Source of the DNA: Shewanella olleyana
Lineage (GTDB): Bacteria; Pseudomonadota; Gammaproteobacteria; Enterobacterales; Shewanellaceae
Assembly: GCF_023283825.1 (NCBI RefSeq)
Contig: NZ_JAKILD010000007.1
Span: 62,001 to 126,000 of the forward strand
Direction of reading: 5' to 3'
DNA: 64,000 nucleotides
The position numbers and the translations under genes are program-made. This document shows, in pieces, positions 8,750-17,928 of this stretch. Below the pieces are notes generated by a model that saw nothing but the letters and a program-made list of their open reading frames with translations, was not told the origin of the DNA and did no database searches. Within the stretch, counting starts at the first letter, position 1. Every line of letters begins with the position of its first letter.

Positions 8750-9760
8750 ATGCCAAAACGTACTATAACCGTAATCCCAGGTGATGGGATTGGACCAAGC
8801 ATTATCGATTCTGCTTTAAAGATTCTCGACAAGGCTGGTTGCGACTTTGAATATGAATTTGCAGACGCCGGTTTAGCCGCACTAGAAAAACAAGGTGAAT
8901 TAGTACCACAGCGCACCTTAGACCTCATCGAAAAAAACCGTATTACATTGAAAGGCCCACTAACTACACCAGTTGGTGAAGGTTTCACTTCAATTAACGT
9001 TAGCTTGCGTAAAAAGTTCAGCTTATACGCTAACGTACGCCCAGTACTTTCTTTTAAAGGTACTCAAGCACGTTACGACAATATTGATATCATTACTGTT
9101 CGTGAAAATACTGAAGGTATGTATTCAGGTCTTGGCCAAAAAGTCTCTGACGATGGCGCAACAGCAGAAGCGACGAGTATCATTACTCGCCTAGGTGCTG
9201 AGCAAATCACGACTTTCGCATACGAACTAGCGCGCAAAGAAAACCGTAAGAAAGTAACGATTGTTCACAAAGCGAACATCATGAAGTCAACTTCAGGCTT
9301 ATTCTTAAAAGTGGCTCGTGAAGTTAGCTTACGTTACCCAGATATCGAAACAGAAGAAATGATTGTAGATGCAACTTGTATGAAGTTGGTCATGAATCCA
9401 GAAAACTTTGATGTATTGGTAACCACTAACTTATTCGGTGACATCTTATCTGACTTATGTGCAGGTCTAGTTGGCGGTTTAGGAATGGCTCCTGGCGCTA
9501 ACATCGGTAAAGATGCTGCTATCTTTGAAGCTGTTCACGGTAGTGCACCTGATATCGCTGGTAAAAACTTAGCTAACCCAACTTCAGTTATCCTTGCATC
9601 TATCCAAATGCTTGAATACCTAGGTATGGCTGATAAAGCTGAATTGATCCGCAGTGCAGTTTCTGCAGTGATTGAAGAAGGTGACCGTACCACTCGCGAT
9701 TTAGGTGGCACACACGGAACGACTGACTTCACTCAAGCCGTTATTGACCGTTTAGGCTAA
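8750..9760 (+). CDS. NAD-dependent isocitrate dehydrogenase
   Basis: A 336-residue member of the isocitrate/isopropylmalate dehydrogenase family, expected to decarboxylate isocitrate to 2-oxoglutarate in the TCA cycle. Visible motifs are the N-terminal VIPGDGIGP, the substrate-loop segment ENTEGMYSG, the Arg/Lys-rich active-site strands (HKANIMKSTSG), the metal-site NLFGDILSDL and the cofactor loop HGSAPDIAGKNLANP. The short length and Asp/Ile pattern fit the NAD-type homodimer rather than the 416-residue NADP-type E. coli Icd. 3-Isopropylmalate dehydrogenase is less likely because no leu genes are nearby. The ATG at 8750 has GGAAGGA 7-13 bases upstream; an in-frame GTG at 8735 lies in that ribosome site and is rejected. 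Confidence 0.85.
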   Translation: MPKRTITVIPGDGIGPSIIDSALKILDKAGCDFEYEFADAGLAALEKQGELVPQRTLDLIEKNRITLKGPLTTPVGEGFTSINVSLRKKFSLYANVRPVLSFKGTQARYDNIDIITVRENTEGMYSGLGQKVSDDGATAEATSIITRLGAEQITTFAYELARKENRKKVTIVHKANIMKSTSGLFLKVAREVSLRYPDIETEEMIVDATCMKLVMNPENFDVLVTTNLFGDILSDLCAGLVGGLGMAPGANIGKDAAIFEAVHGSAPDIAGKNLANPTSVILASIQMLEYLGMADKAELIRSAVSAVIEEGDRTTRDLGGTHGTTDFTQAVIDRLG

Positions 9761-9797
9761 TTTATACTGGCAATAAGCCATATAAACTTAAGCTAAC

Positions 9798-9832
9798 AAA
9801 AAGCCCTTAGTGAGATTCACTAAGGGCTTTTT
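9798..9832. terminator. Bidirectional terminator between isocitrate dehydrogenase and rlmM
   Basis: A 16-bp stem (core AAGCCCTTAGTGA / TCACTAAGGGCTT) with a three-base loop GAT, flanked by A and T runs. It separates the convergent genes. Confidence 0.9.
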
Positions 9833-9878
9833 TAATATCTTTTAATTCACTTCACTTGCTGTGATGTCAGTTAGTCAC

Positions 9879-10973
9879 TTAATCGTGAAAGTTCCATGCC
9901 GTATTAGGCTTAACCCATAAATGCACTGTCACTTCATCACGGTCATGATAAAGATGTTTACATTGGATTTTAAAATCATCAATTTCGTTTTCTTTTAAAA
10001 TCTCAGCCATGGTATCAAGGATTTGTCTCACTTCTTTATAACGGCTTTTCATTGGTAGTTTTAAATTAAAAATGGCTTCTTTAAACCATCCGTTAATGGC
10101 CCATGCTTCCATCAATTCAGCAACACGAGATGGCTTTTCAACCATGTCGCACACTAACCAATAAATGTTTTTTCTTGGTGGCTCAAATCGAAAACCATCG
10201 GCGCGATAATGACGTACTTGTCCTGTATCCATTAATTTTTGATCCATAGGACCGTTATCAACGGCTGCAACAAACATACCTCGGCGAACCAGTTGATAAG
10301 TCCAACCGCCAGGGCAAGCACCTAAATCCACAGAATGTAATCCTGAACGACAACGTTGCTCTTGCTCTTCTTTAGTCAAGAAATGACCGAAAGCTTCGTC
10401 CAGCTTTAAGCTTGAACGACTCGGTGCATCCGCTGCCATTTTAAGACGCGGAATACCCATAAAGTGAGGTGAGCTATTGTTAGTCAAAGAATAACCGACA
10501 TAAGCTTGTCCTGGCGCGACAAAACACACATGGATAATCGGTCTTCTATCATTTTCTTGGGCAAGCAGTGAACCTGACTTTTTAAGCCCTTGGCGAAGCG
10601 GCACTGTAAACTTACGGCAAAAACCTGAAAGCTCCTTTGCTTCGTTGGTGTCTGGAGTTTCAACCCTCAGCTCACCCGCTTTTGAGACTCCCGCTACTGC
10701 AGCCACAATTGGCGTCATACGATCGGTTTCAGGCAAGTTCTTTAATAAATCATTGGCTGCAAACATTTGTCTGGCAAACACTAATGAATTTAATTCGATT
10801 TTTTTGGCTAGCTGTTCACCACCATCTTCTTCAAAGCATTGGTAAATAACATAGGCATCGTTGGTATTGGTTTTAACAAAACCACCAATATTCAAGTCAG
10901 CTGCTCGCTGTTGAATCTCTGCTGCACAATCTTTCTCATAGCCTGCACGGCAGAATAAAAATAGGTTTTTCAT
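9879..10973 (-). CDS. rlmM: 23S rRNA 2'-O-ribose methyltransferase RlmM (YgdE), C2498-specific
   Basis: A 364-residue protein matching the E. coli RlmM layout: an N-terminal THUMP-like RNA-binding region (residues about 1-170) and a C-terminal FtsJ/Rossmann methyltransferase domain. The SAM-binding motif DLGACPGGWTYQL is plain, followed by the acidic strand around AAVDNGPMD and the WLVCDMVEKP segment containing the catalytic Asp. It methylates C2498 of 23S rRNA before 50S assembly. The order gcvA, ygdD, rlmM is kept from E. coli, but an extra hydrolase gene is inserted and a terminator separates ygdD from rlmM. Confidence 0.95.
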   Translation of the reverse strand: MKNLFLFCRAGYEKDCAAEIQQRAADLNIGGFVKTNTNDAYVIYQCFEEDGGEQLAKKIELNSLVFARQMFAANDLLKNLPETDRMTPIVAAVAGVSKAGELRVETPDTNEAKELSGFCRKFTVPLRQGLKKSGSLLAQENDRRPIIHVCFVAPGQAYVGYSLTNNSSPHFMGIPRLKMAADAPSRSSLKLDEAFGHFLTKEEQEQRCRSGLHSVDLGACPGGWTYQLVRRGMFVAAVDNGPMDQKLMDTGQVRHYRADGFRFEPPRKNIYWLVCDMVEKPSRVAELMEAWAINGWFKEAIFNLKLPMKSRYKEVRQILDTMAEILKENEIDDFKIQCKHLYHDRDEVTVHLWVKPNTAWNFHD

Positions 10974-11111
10974 GGTGAACCTTAAGCTTCAATAACAGCA
11001 CTCTAAATTGAGCGCCGTCAGTACGTACGGATAAAAAATACAATAATGAAATGCATTATACGCAAGTTTACTGGCACTGTGTGAGTTGAAAAATAAAAAG
11101 CGCAAACAAAA

Positions 11112-11144
11112 ATGCAGTTGAAATAGCTTTTTTCAACTGCATTA
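11112..11144 (-). terminator. Terminator of ygdD
   Basis: A 13-bp perfect stem (AATGCAGTTGAAA and complement) with a seven-base loop. On the minus strand it is followed by a T-rich tract. Confidence 0.75.
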
Positions 11145-11211
11145 AAAAAATTGGGTCACGATTGCGTCACGATGATGAACTCTGAAGAATTACGACTGCA
11201 GCGATTTAGCC

Positions 11212-11598
11212 TTAGCTTGCCGCCTTGTCATCATGTTTAAATATTGCCACAGCAAATAATAACCAGCCTAAAAGCATACAAAAGCCACCCATTGGGGTTA
11301 TTGGGCCAATCCATTTAGCGCCTGTGAACGCATACAAATATAACGAACCAGAGAAAAGCAGAATACCAACAAAGAACAAACCTGCCGCCCAATTAAGCAG
11401 CTTTGAAGATATCCAATGGCCCGCAAAGGCAACTGCAATAATCGCAAAGGTATGATAAAAATGATAATCAACGCCTAACTTAAAAATGGCCACAAGTTCA
11501 GGTGGCGCGATATTCTTAAGTCCATGGGCACCAAAAGCGCCTAAACCAACTGCTAAAAAACCGCTCAATGCCGCTAACAATAACAAGCCTTTTTTCAT
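11212..11598 (-). CDS. ygdD: DUF423 inner-membrane protein YgdD
   Basis: A 128-residue hydrophobic protein with about four membrane helices (roughly residues 5-25, 45-62, 70-92 and 100-120) and the family features GLGAFGAHGLK near the N-terminus and FSGSLYLYAFTG in the middle. Its biochemical role is unknown in any species I know. In E. coli ygdD also lies between gcvA and rlmM, which supports the assignment. It is probably transcribed alone or with the upstream hydrolase gene (47-base gap), ending at 11112-11144. Confidence 0.9.
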   Translation of the reverse strand: MKKGLLLLAALSGFLAVGLGAFGAHGLKNIAPPELVAIFKLGVDYHFYHTFAIIAVAFAGHWISSKLLNWAAGLFFVGILLFSGSLYLYAFTGAKWIGPITPMGGFCMLLGWLLFAVAIFKHDDKAAS

Positions 11599-11645
11599 TC
11601 TATTACCTTAATATCCCATTATTACTTTATTAAATCTAAAGTTCG

Positions 11646-12380
11646 TTAAACCAGCGAATCAATAAATTGCTGACTCTGCTCAACACAATCTTGCAGGTTA
11701 GCTTCTAAATCTGTGCCTGACGACTTTCGTGGTTTAAAACTATGATCGCCATCGGTGATCCAACCTAATGAAATCGAATCTTTAATTGGCCAATGAGGTA
11801 TTTCTAATTTTCCACCAAACTTATCTCGCTCTCCTTGTAATACCATAACAGGACAACTGGCATTATTAATTGGAGATAACCTTGGCTCACCACCTTTAAG
11901 CGGTACAAACGGGTAACCTAAACAGACAACGCCTTTGATTAACGTTTTGACTTGCTCAAATTGTGGATGAATTTCAACCTTATCAGTATCAGCAAGTTCG
12001 GGGGTCATTATCATGGCGGACATTCTTCCTCCCATGGATTTACCCATCAGAATGATATTTTCAGTGATTAAACTGCCGTCATTAATATAGGATAAGGTAT
12101 CTACTAACACTTGCTGATAATAGTTCAGTAACTTAGGTGCCCTATCCGGCGGTCTTCTTTTGCCATCTTGCATGTTGGCTTGCATGTACAAAAAGTTAAA
12201 CCGCAGAACTTGCACGCCTGTTTCAACAAGCTTTTGCGCAACTTGCTCCATAAAATCAGAATGCATATTAGCGCCGGCCCCATGAGCAAAGACCACTAAG
12301 GTTTTATTTGGCTTTCCCAATAAAACAGATTCAACTGCTTCTGAGGCTAGTGTTGGAGTTGTTTCATCTACTTGTGTCAT
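11646..12380 (-). CDS. Alpha/beta hydrolase of the KANL3/Tex30-like type
   Basis: A 244-residue cytosolic alpha/beta hydrolase. The oxyanion-side strand VVFAHGAGANMHSDFM, nucleophile elbow GKSMGG (Ser115), Asp186 in LQGERDKFG and His213 in DGDHSFKP form a complete triad at normal spacing. The HGAG start and GKSMGG elbow resemble the bacterial relatives of KANL3/Tex30 and the dienelactone hydrolases; the substrate is unknown. The gene sits between gcvA and ygdD, an insertion relative to the E. coli order, but base composition is not different from its neighbours. Confidence 0.8.
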   Translation of the reverse strand: MTQVDETTPTLASEAVESVLLGKPNKTLVVFAHGAGANMHSDFMEQVAQKLVETGVQVLRFNFLYMQANMQDGKRRPPDRAPKLLNYYQQVLVDTLSYINDGSLITENIILMGKSMGGRMSAMIMTPELADTDKVEIHPQFEQVKTLIKGVVCLGYPFVPLKGGEPRLSPINNASCPVMVLQGERDKFGGKLEIPHWPIKDSISLGWITDGDHSFKPRKSSGTDLEANLQDCVEQSQQFIDSLV

Positions 12381-12470
12381 TTTTATCGCTTTTTCAATTT
12401 AAACTCACTGTTCGCTAAAGCGCTGTTAGCTTCAAAATAGCTAAAGTGCTACTTCAACATAGTTGTACTG

Positions 12471-13382
12471 TTATCCCGCAAGTAATTCACTTCGAGATTC
12501 TTCAGCAAACATGTCGACCATCCACTCACGAAACGCAGCAACCTTGCCGAGTTCTGAATGATTTTGCTGACAAACCAGGTAATAAGCATCTTTACTGACG
12601 AGCACTTCAGAGAAAGGACACACTAATCGACCCGCTTTAATATCAGGCCTTGCCAGCACGCTATAACCTAGAGCAACCCCTTGCCCATGGGCAGCAGCCT
12701 GTAAAACTAACGAAGAATGGCTAAAGATAGGTCCAGAATTAACATTAATTTCACTAATCCCGCATTGTCTAAACCACGCTTGCCAATCGTGACGACTCGA
12801 GTCGTGTAATAAGGTGTGATTTTTAAGATCGCTCGGTTTTTCTAACGGTTTAGGACCGCTCAATAACAAAGGGGAACAAACTGGAATTAGCACTTCGTTA
12901 CGTAACTTATCAGCTCGAAGTCCTGGCCAGTTTCCTTGGCCATAATAAATTGCAACGTCCACATCATCAGTTAAAGAATCCGCTTCACTGTCTACCGCTT
13001 TAATGCGTACGTCGATATCAGGATTCTGCTCACTGAATTTGGCTAATCTCGGTACAAGCCATTGAATTGCAAAGCTTGGAGACATACTCACAGTCAATGA
13101 GCCAATTGCACTTCTGGCTAAAAGTCGGTCTGTTGACTCACCTAATTGGATAAAAATATCTTTAATATCGAGGAAGTAGCTTTGACCTTCTTCGGTTAAT
13201 AATAGTGAACGGTTCTTGCGGCGAAACAGTTTTAAGCCCAAAAAGTCTTCTAATGCTTTAATTTGATGACTCACTGCCGCTTGTGTGACAAATAGCTCTT
13301 CTGCAGCACGAGTAAAACTTAGGTGCCTAGCAGCTGCTTCGAATGCTTTTACAGCATTTAAAGGTGGCAATCTTCTCGACAT
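12471..13382 (-). CDS. gcvA: LysR-type regulator GcvA (glycine cleavage system)
   Basis: A 303-residue LysR-family protein nearly identical in its N-terminal 90 residues to E. coli GcvA (RLPPLNAVKAFEAAARHL; FTRAAEELFVTQAAVSHQIK), and alike through the effector domain (PSFAIQWLVPRLAKF; DDVDVAIYYGQGNWPGLRA; GPIFSHSSLVLQAAAHGQ). Residues 5-65 form the winged helix-turn-helix. GcvA activates or represses the glycine cleavage operon according to glycine and purine supply; gcvTHP is not in this window. The upstream region holds a Fur-like sequence 33 bases before its start. Confidence 0.95.
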   Translation of the reverse strand: MSRRLPPLNAVKAFEAAARHLSFTRAAEELFVTQAAVSHQIKALEDFLGLKLFRRKNRSLLLTEEGQSYFLDIKDIFIQLGESTDRLLARSAIGSLTVSMSPSFAIQWLVPRLAKFSEQNPDIDVRIKAVDSEADSLTDDVDVAIYYGQGNWPGLRADKLRNEVLIPVCSPLLLSGPKPLEKPSDLKNHTLLHDSSRHDWQAWFRQCGISEINVNSGPIFSHSSLVLQAAAHGQGVALGYSVLARPDIKAGRLVCPFSEVLVSKDAYYLVCQQNHSELGKVAAFREWMVDMFAEESRSELLAG

Positions 13383-13414
13383 AGTGATCCGCCTCTCGTT
13401 TTTTAATTAGTTTT

Positions 13415-13433
13415 TCTAATGATTATCGTTATT
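13415..13433. promoter_or_regulatory. Fur-box-like sequence between gcvA and a small exported-protein gene
   Basis: TCTAATGATTATCGTTATT matches the classical 19-base Fur box at 15 of 19 positions. It could serve the divergent gcvA (33 bases away) or the small gene at 13565 (about 130 bases away). Iron control is inference. Confidence 0.35.
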
Positions 13434-13564
13434 TTTTGTCGTTTGTAAAGAACACTCTGTTCGTTTAAATTATAACCATTGAAATTTAGTGAGTTGGACA
13501 GTCTCAAACATGGAAAAGAGGGAATGTCCGACAGCGATATTTGTCAGCCCGGAGGCGACCCTTT

Positions 13565-13801
13565 ATGTTTAACTTAAAAACTTTAGCTACTGTAGCTTTA
13601 CTTTCTTCTTTTGCTTTTGCTGCTAATGCAACTGATACCACCATTGATATCAGCGACCTTCATGCATCAATCAACGCCGAGTTTGAACAAAGCATGTCAG
13701 AAATGCAGAACAACGTTGATGTAGATGTGAAAAGCACTGTAACTGCAGAGAATGAAGACAACACAACAGTCACTACGGCAGAAGTTCGCACTGCTGATTA
13801 A
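13565..13801 (+). CDS. Small exported protein of unknown function (78 aa)
   Basis: I do not recognise a family. The product begins with a good signal peptide (MFNLKTLATVALLSSFAFAANA, here described in two parts: a Lys-containing start and a hydrophobic core ending ANA). After cleavage about 56 residues remain, acidic and rich in Asp, Glu, Asn, Thr and Val, with no Cys. GGAGG at 13551-13555 sits nine bases before the ATG, a strong ribosome site that fixes this start over an in-frame TTG at 13541. A good terminator follows, so it is a one-gene transcript. It is probably periplasmic. Confidence 0.65.
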   Translation: MFNLKTLATVALLSSFAFAANATDTTIDISDLHASINAEFEQSMSEMQNNVDVDVKSTVTAENEDNTTVTTAEVRTAD

Positions 13802-13821
13802 TCTACTGTAAAAATCGTTTC

Positions 13822-13864
13822 AAAAAAACCGCATTAGCCAAATTAATGGTAATGCGGTTTTTTT
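13822..13864. terminator. Bidirectional terminator between the small exported protein gene and thiI
   Basis: A 15-bp stem (AAAAAAACCGCATTA and complement, 13822-13836 and 13850-13864) with a 13-base loop, followed by T-rich sequence on both strands. Confidence 0.88.
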
Positions 13865-13957
13865 ATGTCTTTTATTAGCATATAAATAAGCTAAAAAAAG
13901 CCAGCGACGCAATGCCGATGGCTATTTGATATAAAATATATATTGAAAAGCTAACGC

Positions 13958-15412
13958 TTAAGGGCGATATACCTTCACGTTACTGTAACCTTGCTCGGTT
14001 AAGTAAAGCGCTTGTAGCTTACTCATTACGCCACGGTCGCAATATAATAAGTAAGTTTTCTCTTTGTCTAAGTCAGCAAACTGAGTGGCTAATTTAAAGA
14101 AAGGGATTTTCAAAATCTCTGTATCTTCGATTTTAAGCGGGTTTTGCTCTTCTTCATCTTGAGCACGGATATCAATCACTACGTTGCCATTATCGATAGA
14201 CTCAACCGTTTCAGTTTCACTAACAGTGGTTTCAACTTTTTCAGCAATCTGCTTAATATCGATAACAACCGCATCGTTAACCACACGATCAATTAAGTCT
14301 TCAGTAAACTTAAGCTCTTCGGCTTCAATTTTCGCTAGTACAGCTTTAACCGTCGGCTTTTGCGAAATCACGCCACAATATTCAGGAATCGCTTTAGCAA
14401 AATCTTCTGTACCAATTTTACGACTCTCATTAATGATGTCTTGCTTATCCATAGTGATCAGCGGACGTAAAATCAATAAATCAGTACAACGATCAATCAC
14501 GTTAAGGTTAGTCAGCGTTTGGCTCGACACTTGGCCTAAGCTTTCGCCAGTAACTAACGCTTGAATACCGTATTTTTCAGCAATCTTAGTGGCTGCTCGC
14601 ATCATCACACGTTTTAAAATAACGCCCATTTGACCGTTATCGATACGCTCTAAAATCTCTTCAACCACAGGTTCAAAAGGAACCGTGATGAAACGTACTT
14701 TGTGAGACTCACCGTATTTCTGCCATAGGTGATAAGCCACTTGTTTAACACCGATTTCGTGTTGCGCACCACCTAAGTTAAAGAAGCAGTAGTGAGTACG
14801 TGCGCCTTTCTTAATAAATTGGTAACTAGAAACACCTGAATCAAAACCACCAGAAATTAACGACAACACATCTTCTTGGGTTGCCATTGGGAATCCGCCC
14901 AAACCTTCAATACGGCGAACGACCATATAAAGCTTTTCATGATCGATTTCTAAATTCACCGTCATGTCTGGATTTTTCAGCTTAACACCTGCCGCATCAG
15001 TATGCTGATTTAATCCACCACCAACGTAACGTTCAACTTCGATAGAGTTAAAGTCATGCTTACCGGTACGTTTAACACGCACACAGAAAGTTTTACCAGC
15101 AAGTTCATCTTTATAAACAGGTAACACTTGCTGATAAATATCATCGATAGAATCGAAACTGTATTCATCAACTTGAATCACATGGGCAATACCAGGAATA
15201 CACTCTAAACGTGCAGAAATAGTATCAACTCTTGCTTGTTCATCACTAGCTACATGGATCATGATGCGATCCCATTGGCGCTGCACTCTTACATCTTCAT
15301 CGACTTTTTTAAGTACATTGCGAATGTTTGTTTCAAGGATTTTAGTAAAACGCATTCTAACGGTTTTACTTTTCATCATGATTTCTGGGTATAGCTTTAC
15401 GATAAACTTCAT
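13958..15412 (-). CDS. thiI: tRNA 4-thiouridine synthetase / thiamine sulfurtransferase ThiI
   Basis: A 484-residue protein with the E. coli layout: NFLD plus THUMP tRNA-binding region (residues about 1-165), PP-loop adenylation domain with [12 protein letters not shown], and a C-terminal rhodanese domain with active Cys458 in [10 protein letters not shown] (Cys456 in E. coli). The second conserved cysteine is in [11 protein letters not shown]. It moves sulfur to U8 of tRNA and, through the rhodanese domain, to thiamine thiazole synthesis. Presence of the rhodanese domain indicates the long, dual-function form. It appears monocistronic. Confidence 0.97.
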   Translation of the reverse strand: MKFIVKLYPEIMMKSKTVRMRFTKILETNIRNVLKKVDEDVRVQRQWDRIMIHVASDEQARVDTISARLECIPGIAHVIQVDEYSFDSIDDIYQQVLPVYKDELAGKTFCVRVKRTGKHDFNSIEVERYVGGGLNQHTDAAGVKLKNPDMTVNLEIDHEKLYMVVRRIEGLGGFPMATQEDVLSLISGGFDSGVSSYQFIKKGARTHYCFFNLGGAQHEIGVKQVAYHLWQKYGESHKVRFITVPFEPVVEEILERIDNGQMGVILKRVMMRAATKIAEKYGIQALVTGESLGQVSSQTLTNLNVIDRCTDLLILRPLITMDKQDIINESRKIGTEDFAKAIPEYCGVISQKPTVKAVLAKIEAEELKFTEDLIDRVVNDAVVIDIKQIAEKVETTVSETETVESIDNGNVVIDIRAQDEEEQNPLKIEDTEILKIPFFKLATQFADLDKEKTYLLYCDRGVMSKLQALYLTEQGYSNVKVYRP

Positions 15413-15807
15413 TGGACTTCCGCGGGCATCTGATTCGGTATCAACCTAATAATCACTCATAATCTAACGCTAAAAAGCGATCTTCTCAGGTTAATTGAGA
15501 GCATACTTTTGGCATTAATATTGGTGTTATCAGGCATAAAAACGATGGCTGGTATAGTGACCAGCCATTTAAGGGCGGGATTATAGCAAAAATTGGCTAT
15601 TTACCAAACACATTAAATAGCGTTTCGTAGACTATGACGAGTTTGAGTGAATTGCGCCAAAACCAATAAAATAGCCGCTTAATAAAAGCGACTATTCTCA
15701 GTGTCAATCCCTGTGCAATACAGTTTTAAAACAGCGTTAATTTAGTCTGATTAAATTTGTTTTAAATCATCTGTTTCAATTAAAACAGTTCTAACGGTTT
15801 AGTTTGA
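15413..15807. other. Intergenic region between pomB and thiI
   Basis: About 395 bases without a gene. It contains the probable pomAB terminator (15670-15696) and a second hairpin at 15545-15568 (ATGGCTGGT-ATAGTG-ACCAGCCAT) that has only a weak T-rich tail on the minus strand. The thiI promoter should lie next to 15413 but is not clear. Confidence 0.5.
15670..15696 (-). terminator. Probable terminator of pomAB
   Basis: An 11-base stem with one G-T wobble (AATAGCCGCTT and AAGCGACTATT) and a five-base loop; on the minus strand it is followed by TTTATT. Confidence 0.55.
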
Positions 15808-16743
15808 TTATGGCTGAGGTATCGCTTCAATTTCTCTAGATTCTTTTGCCTTACCTTGCTCAATAGCAATTTCAACTCGGCGATTACGGCTTCGATTTTG
15901 ATTAGAGTCATTGGGCACTAATGGTGAATTAGACGCCATGCCAACCACTTGCATTCTGGTTTCATCAAAGCCGGTTACTTTGGCAAGTTCATGAGCGACG
16001 GCAACGGCACGTTTACTGGATAAGTCCCAGTTAGAACTGTAAAGCTCATTACTGATATGCATACCATCGGTATGACCCGAGACAGTAATAATGCCTGGCA
16101 CATCTTTGAGTAAATCGCCAATTGAGCGCACCACAGGTTTAAAACGTGGCTGCAAAAATCCAGAGCCTGAAGCAAAAGAGCCTTTCTCTCGAATTCGAAT
16201 AATAATTTGCTGACCTAAAGATTCAATTTCAATAGCACCATCAACAATTTCTTCATTGAGTTTCTCTGCCATTTTCTTAACTTGATCGTTAATATTCTCT
16301 TGTTCAGATGATGCTTGAGATTGTTGAGCTTGAGCTTGTTGCTGCGCAGTTGCCGCAGCATTGCCGCCTCTGTCTTCACCTTGTTGTTTTTGTACGCCAC
16401 CAGCACTGGCATCATCACCCGCTTGATACTCAATGGTTTGCTGAGTCATTTCATTGGTTTGCTGATTGATAATCTCAATCGGGGTAGGATCTGGTTTACC
16501 CGGGCGAAACTCCAGTGCAATGACTGAAGTCCCTTTAGGAATGTCTTTTACTTCTACTTTATTTTGCACACCAAAAGCGTACTTCATTGAACCGGCAATT
16601 TGCTTAAACTTCATCACATCCATTTCAGAGAATGCGAGCAGTAAAACGAAAAAACACATCAGCAGAGACATTAGGTCAGCAAAGGTTGCTAGCCATAATG
16701 GGGCTCCTGGTGGTGGACAATCACACTTGGCTTTCTTAGCCAT
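15808..16743 (-). CDS. pomB: Sodium-type flagellar stator protein PomB (MotB family)
   Basis: A 311-residue MotB-family protein. The N-terminus (CDCPPPGAPLWLATFADLMS) carries the PomB-like signature, and Asp23 is the ion-binding Asp at the start of the single membrane helix (about residues 17-40). A Gln/Ala-rich linker follows (about 125-150), then an OmpA-like peptidoglycan-binding domain (about 185-300) with SGHTDGMHIS and NRSRNRRVEIAIE. With PomA it makes the torque-generating ion channel. The N-terminal sequence favours sodium over proton coupling, an inference from family resemblance. It starts three bases after pomA stops. Confidence 0.92.
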   Translation of the reverse strand: MAKKAKCDCPPPGAPLWLATFADLMSLLMCFFVLLLAFSEMDVMKFKQIAGSMKYAFGVQNKVEVKDIPKGTSVIALEFRPGKPDPTPIEIINQQTNEMTQQTIEYQAGDDASAGGVQKQQGEDRGGNAAATAQQQAQAQQSQASSEQENINDQVKKMAEKLNEEIVDGAIEIESLGQQIIIRIREKGSFASGSGFLQPRFKPVVRSIGDLLKDVPGIITVSGHTDGMHISNELYSSNWDLSSKRAVAVAHELAKVTGFDETRMQVVGMASNSPLVPNDSNQNRSRNRRVEIAIEQGKAKESREIEAIPQP

Positions 16744-16746
16744 GAG

Positions 16747-17514
16747 TTATTCTCCGTCCGTTGTATCAATTTGACGTTGTTTTTCGGATAAGTAGTTTTT
16801 AAGGAAGCCTTCGATTACGCGAGGGTTTTGGCCATCTTGAATCGCTAATACCGCATCCATTATGAGGTTTCGATTCAATAACTCTTCCGCCATTCTAAGT
16901 TGCAATTTATCAGCAATTGGAATCGCAATCATATTGGCGATGATCGCGCCATATAAGGTGGTTAACAAGGCTACGGCCATTGACGGGCCAATTGATTTAG
17001 GGTCATCCATATTTGATAGCATGGCAACAAGGCCAATCAAGGTACCAATCATCCCCATTGCTGGAGCGACATCACCTAACGATTTAAAAATGCCAACCCC
17101 TGTTTTGTGACGTTCTTCGGTCAGAGCAATATCTTTTTCAAGCGCTTCACGTACCACATCACCATCGTGGCCGTCGACTAACATATCGACCGCTTTTTGC
17201 ATAAAACTGTTAGTAATTTGAGCTTCTTCTAATGCTAGGAATCCACCTTTACGGGCGGCATCTGCCATATTTACCGACTGTTCAATCAAGTCTTCAGGTT
17301 TATCAATTTTAAACATGAAGGCTTTAGCGCCAATTTTAACCGCCCCAAGGAATTGCTTTAAATTGTACTTCATCATGACGACGAACAATGAACCAATAAA
17401 TACGATCATCACCGATGGCACATCAACAAAGATTGAAATACCGCCACTGCTGACCATTGACCCAATAATAAAAGCAAAGGCTCCGATCAAACCTATTAGG
17501 GTTGCTAAATCCAC
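16747..17514 (-). CDS. pomA: Sodium-type flagellar stator protein PomA (MotA family)
   Basis: A 255-residue MotA/ExbB-family membrane protein with four hydrophobic segments: two near the N-terminus (residues about 5-25 and 30-50) and two after the charged cytoplasmic loop (about 148-172 and 180-202). The loop carries the segment DALEKDIALTEERHKTG-like, used for rotor contacts in the family. Length and sequence fit PomA better than the longer proton-type MotA. It is the first gene of pomAB; a sigma-28-like promoter lies about 250 bases upstream, an unusually long leader. Confidence 0.92.
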   Translation of the reverse strand: MDLATLIGLIGAFAFIIGSMVSSGGISIFVDVPSVMIVFIGSLFVVMMKYNLKQFLGAVKIGAKAFMFKIDKPEDLIEQSVNMADAARKGGFLALEEAQITNSFMQKAVDMLVDGHDGDVVREALEKDIALTEERHKTGVGIFKSLGDVAPAMGMIGTLIGLVAMLSNMDDPKSIGPSMAVALLTTLYGAIIANMIAIPIADKLQLRMAEELLNRNLIMDAVLAIQDGQNPRVIEGFLKNYLSEKQRQIDTTDGE

Positions 17515-17928
17515 AATTTCTCCTTGATTGCAGTCTTAAAATGCTGCCTTACCTATTGATGGTCATAAATTTCATTAACCATTTATGAATATCAATGTAA
17601 CACCCTGAGTGACAGGGATAATAGTTCAAATAACAAAAAAACACTCAATAAGCAGCATTCTAATAAAAAACAGCCAGTAGTGATAAAAAATTCAGCAACT
17701 TCAATTTAAAAAGTACTCTCATGTTAATAAGAATATTGATAGCCGATGAAGGAAACTGGCATTCGTTATAGTTATCGGTCAAACTTAGCCCAAGTTTAGA
17801 GTTATTTTATGAATTGTATAATTTTTCAGTCACAAAGCGTGCTTTTGAGCAAATAAACTACGACTGAATTTGACCCTTAGCTCGCCCTGATATACCTTGT
17901 CCTCCGCACAACAAAAGGAACAATAATT
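17515..17928. other. Divergent region between pomA and xseB
   Basis: About 410 AT-rich bases with no gene. It contains a sigma-28-like promoter reading left (17772-17798). The xseB promoter is not obvious. Confidence 0.5.
17772..17798 (-). promoter_or_regulatory. Candidate sigma-28 (FliA) promoter for pomAB
   Basis: Read on the minus strand: TAAACTTG, 11 bases, ACCGATAA. This is 6/8 and 7/8 against the FliA consensus with exact spacing. Transcription would start near 17765. Confidence 0.55.

Noticed and set aside
13541..13564. TTG start giving an N-terminal extension MSARRRPF on the small exported protein
   Set aside because: It would bury the GGAGG ribosome site and spoil the signal peptide; the ATG at 13565 fits both.
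15545..15568. Hairpin between pomB and thiI as terminator
   Set aside because: Its stem is perfect but the T-run is weak; the hairpin at 15670-15696 is a better candidate for the end of pomAB.
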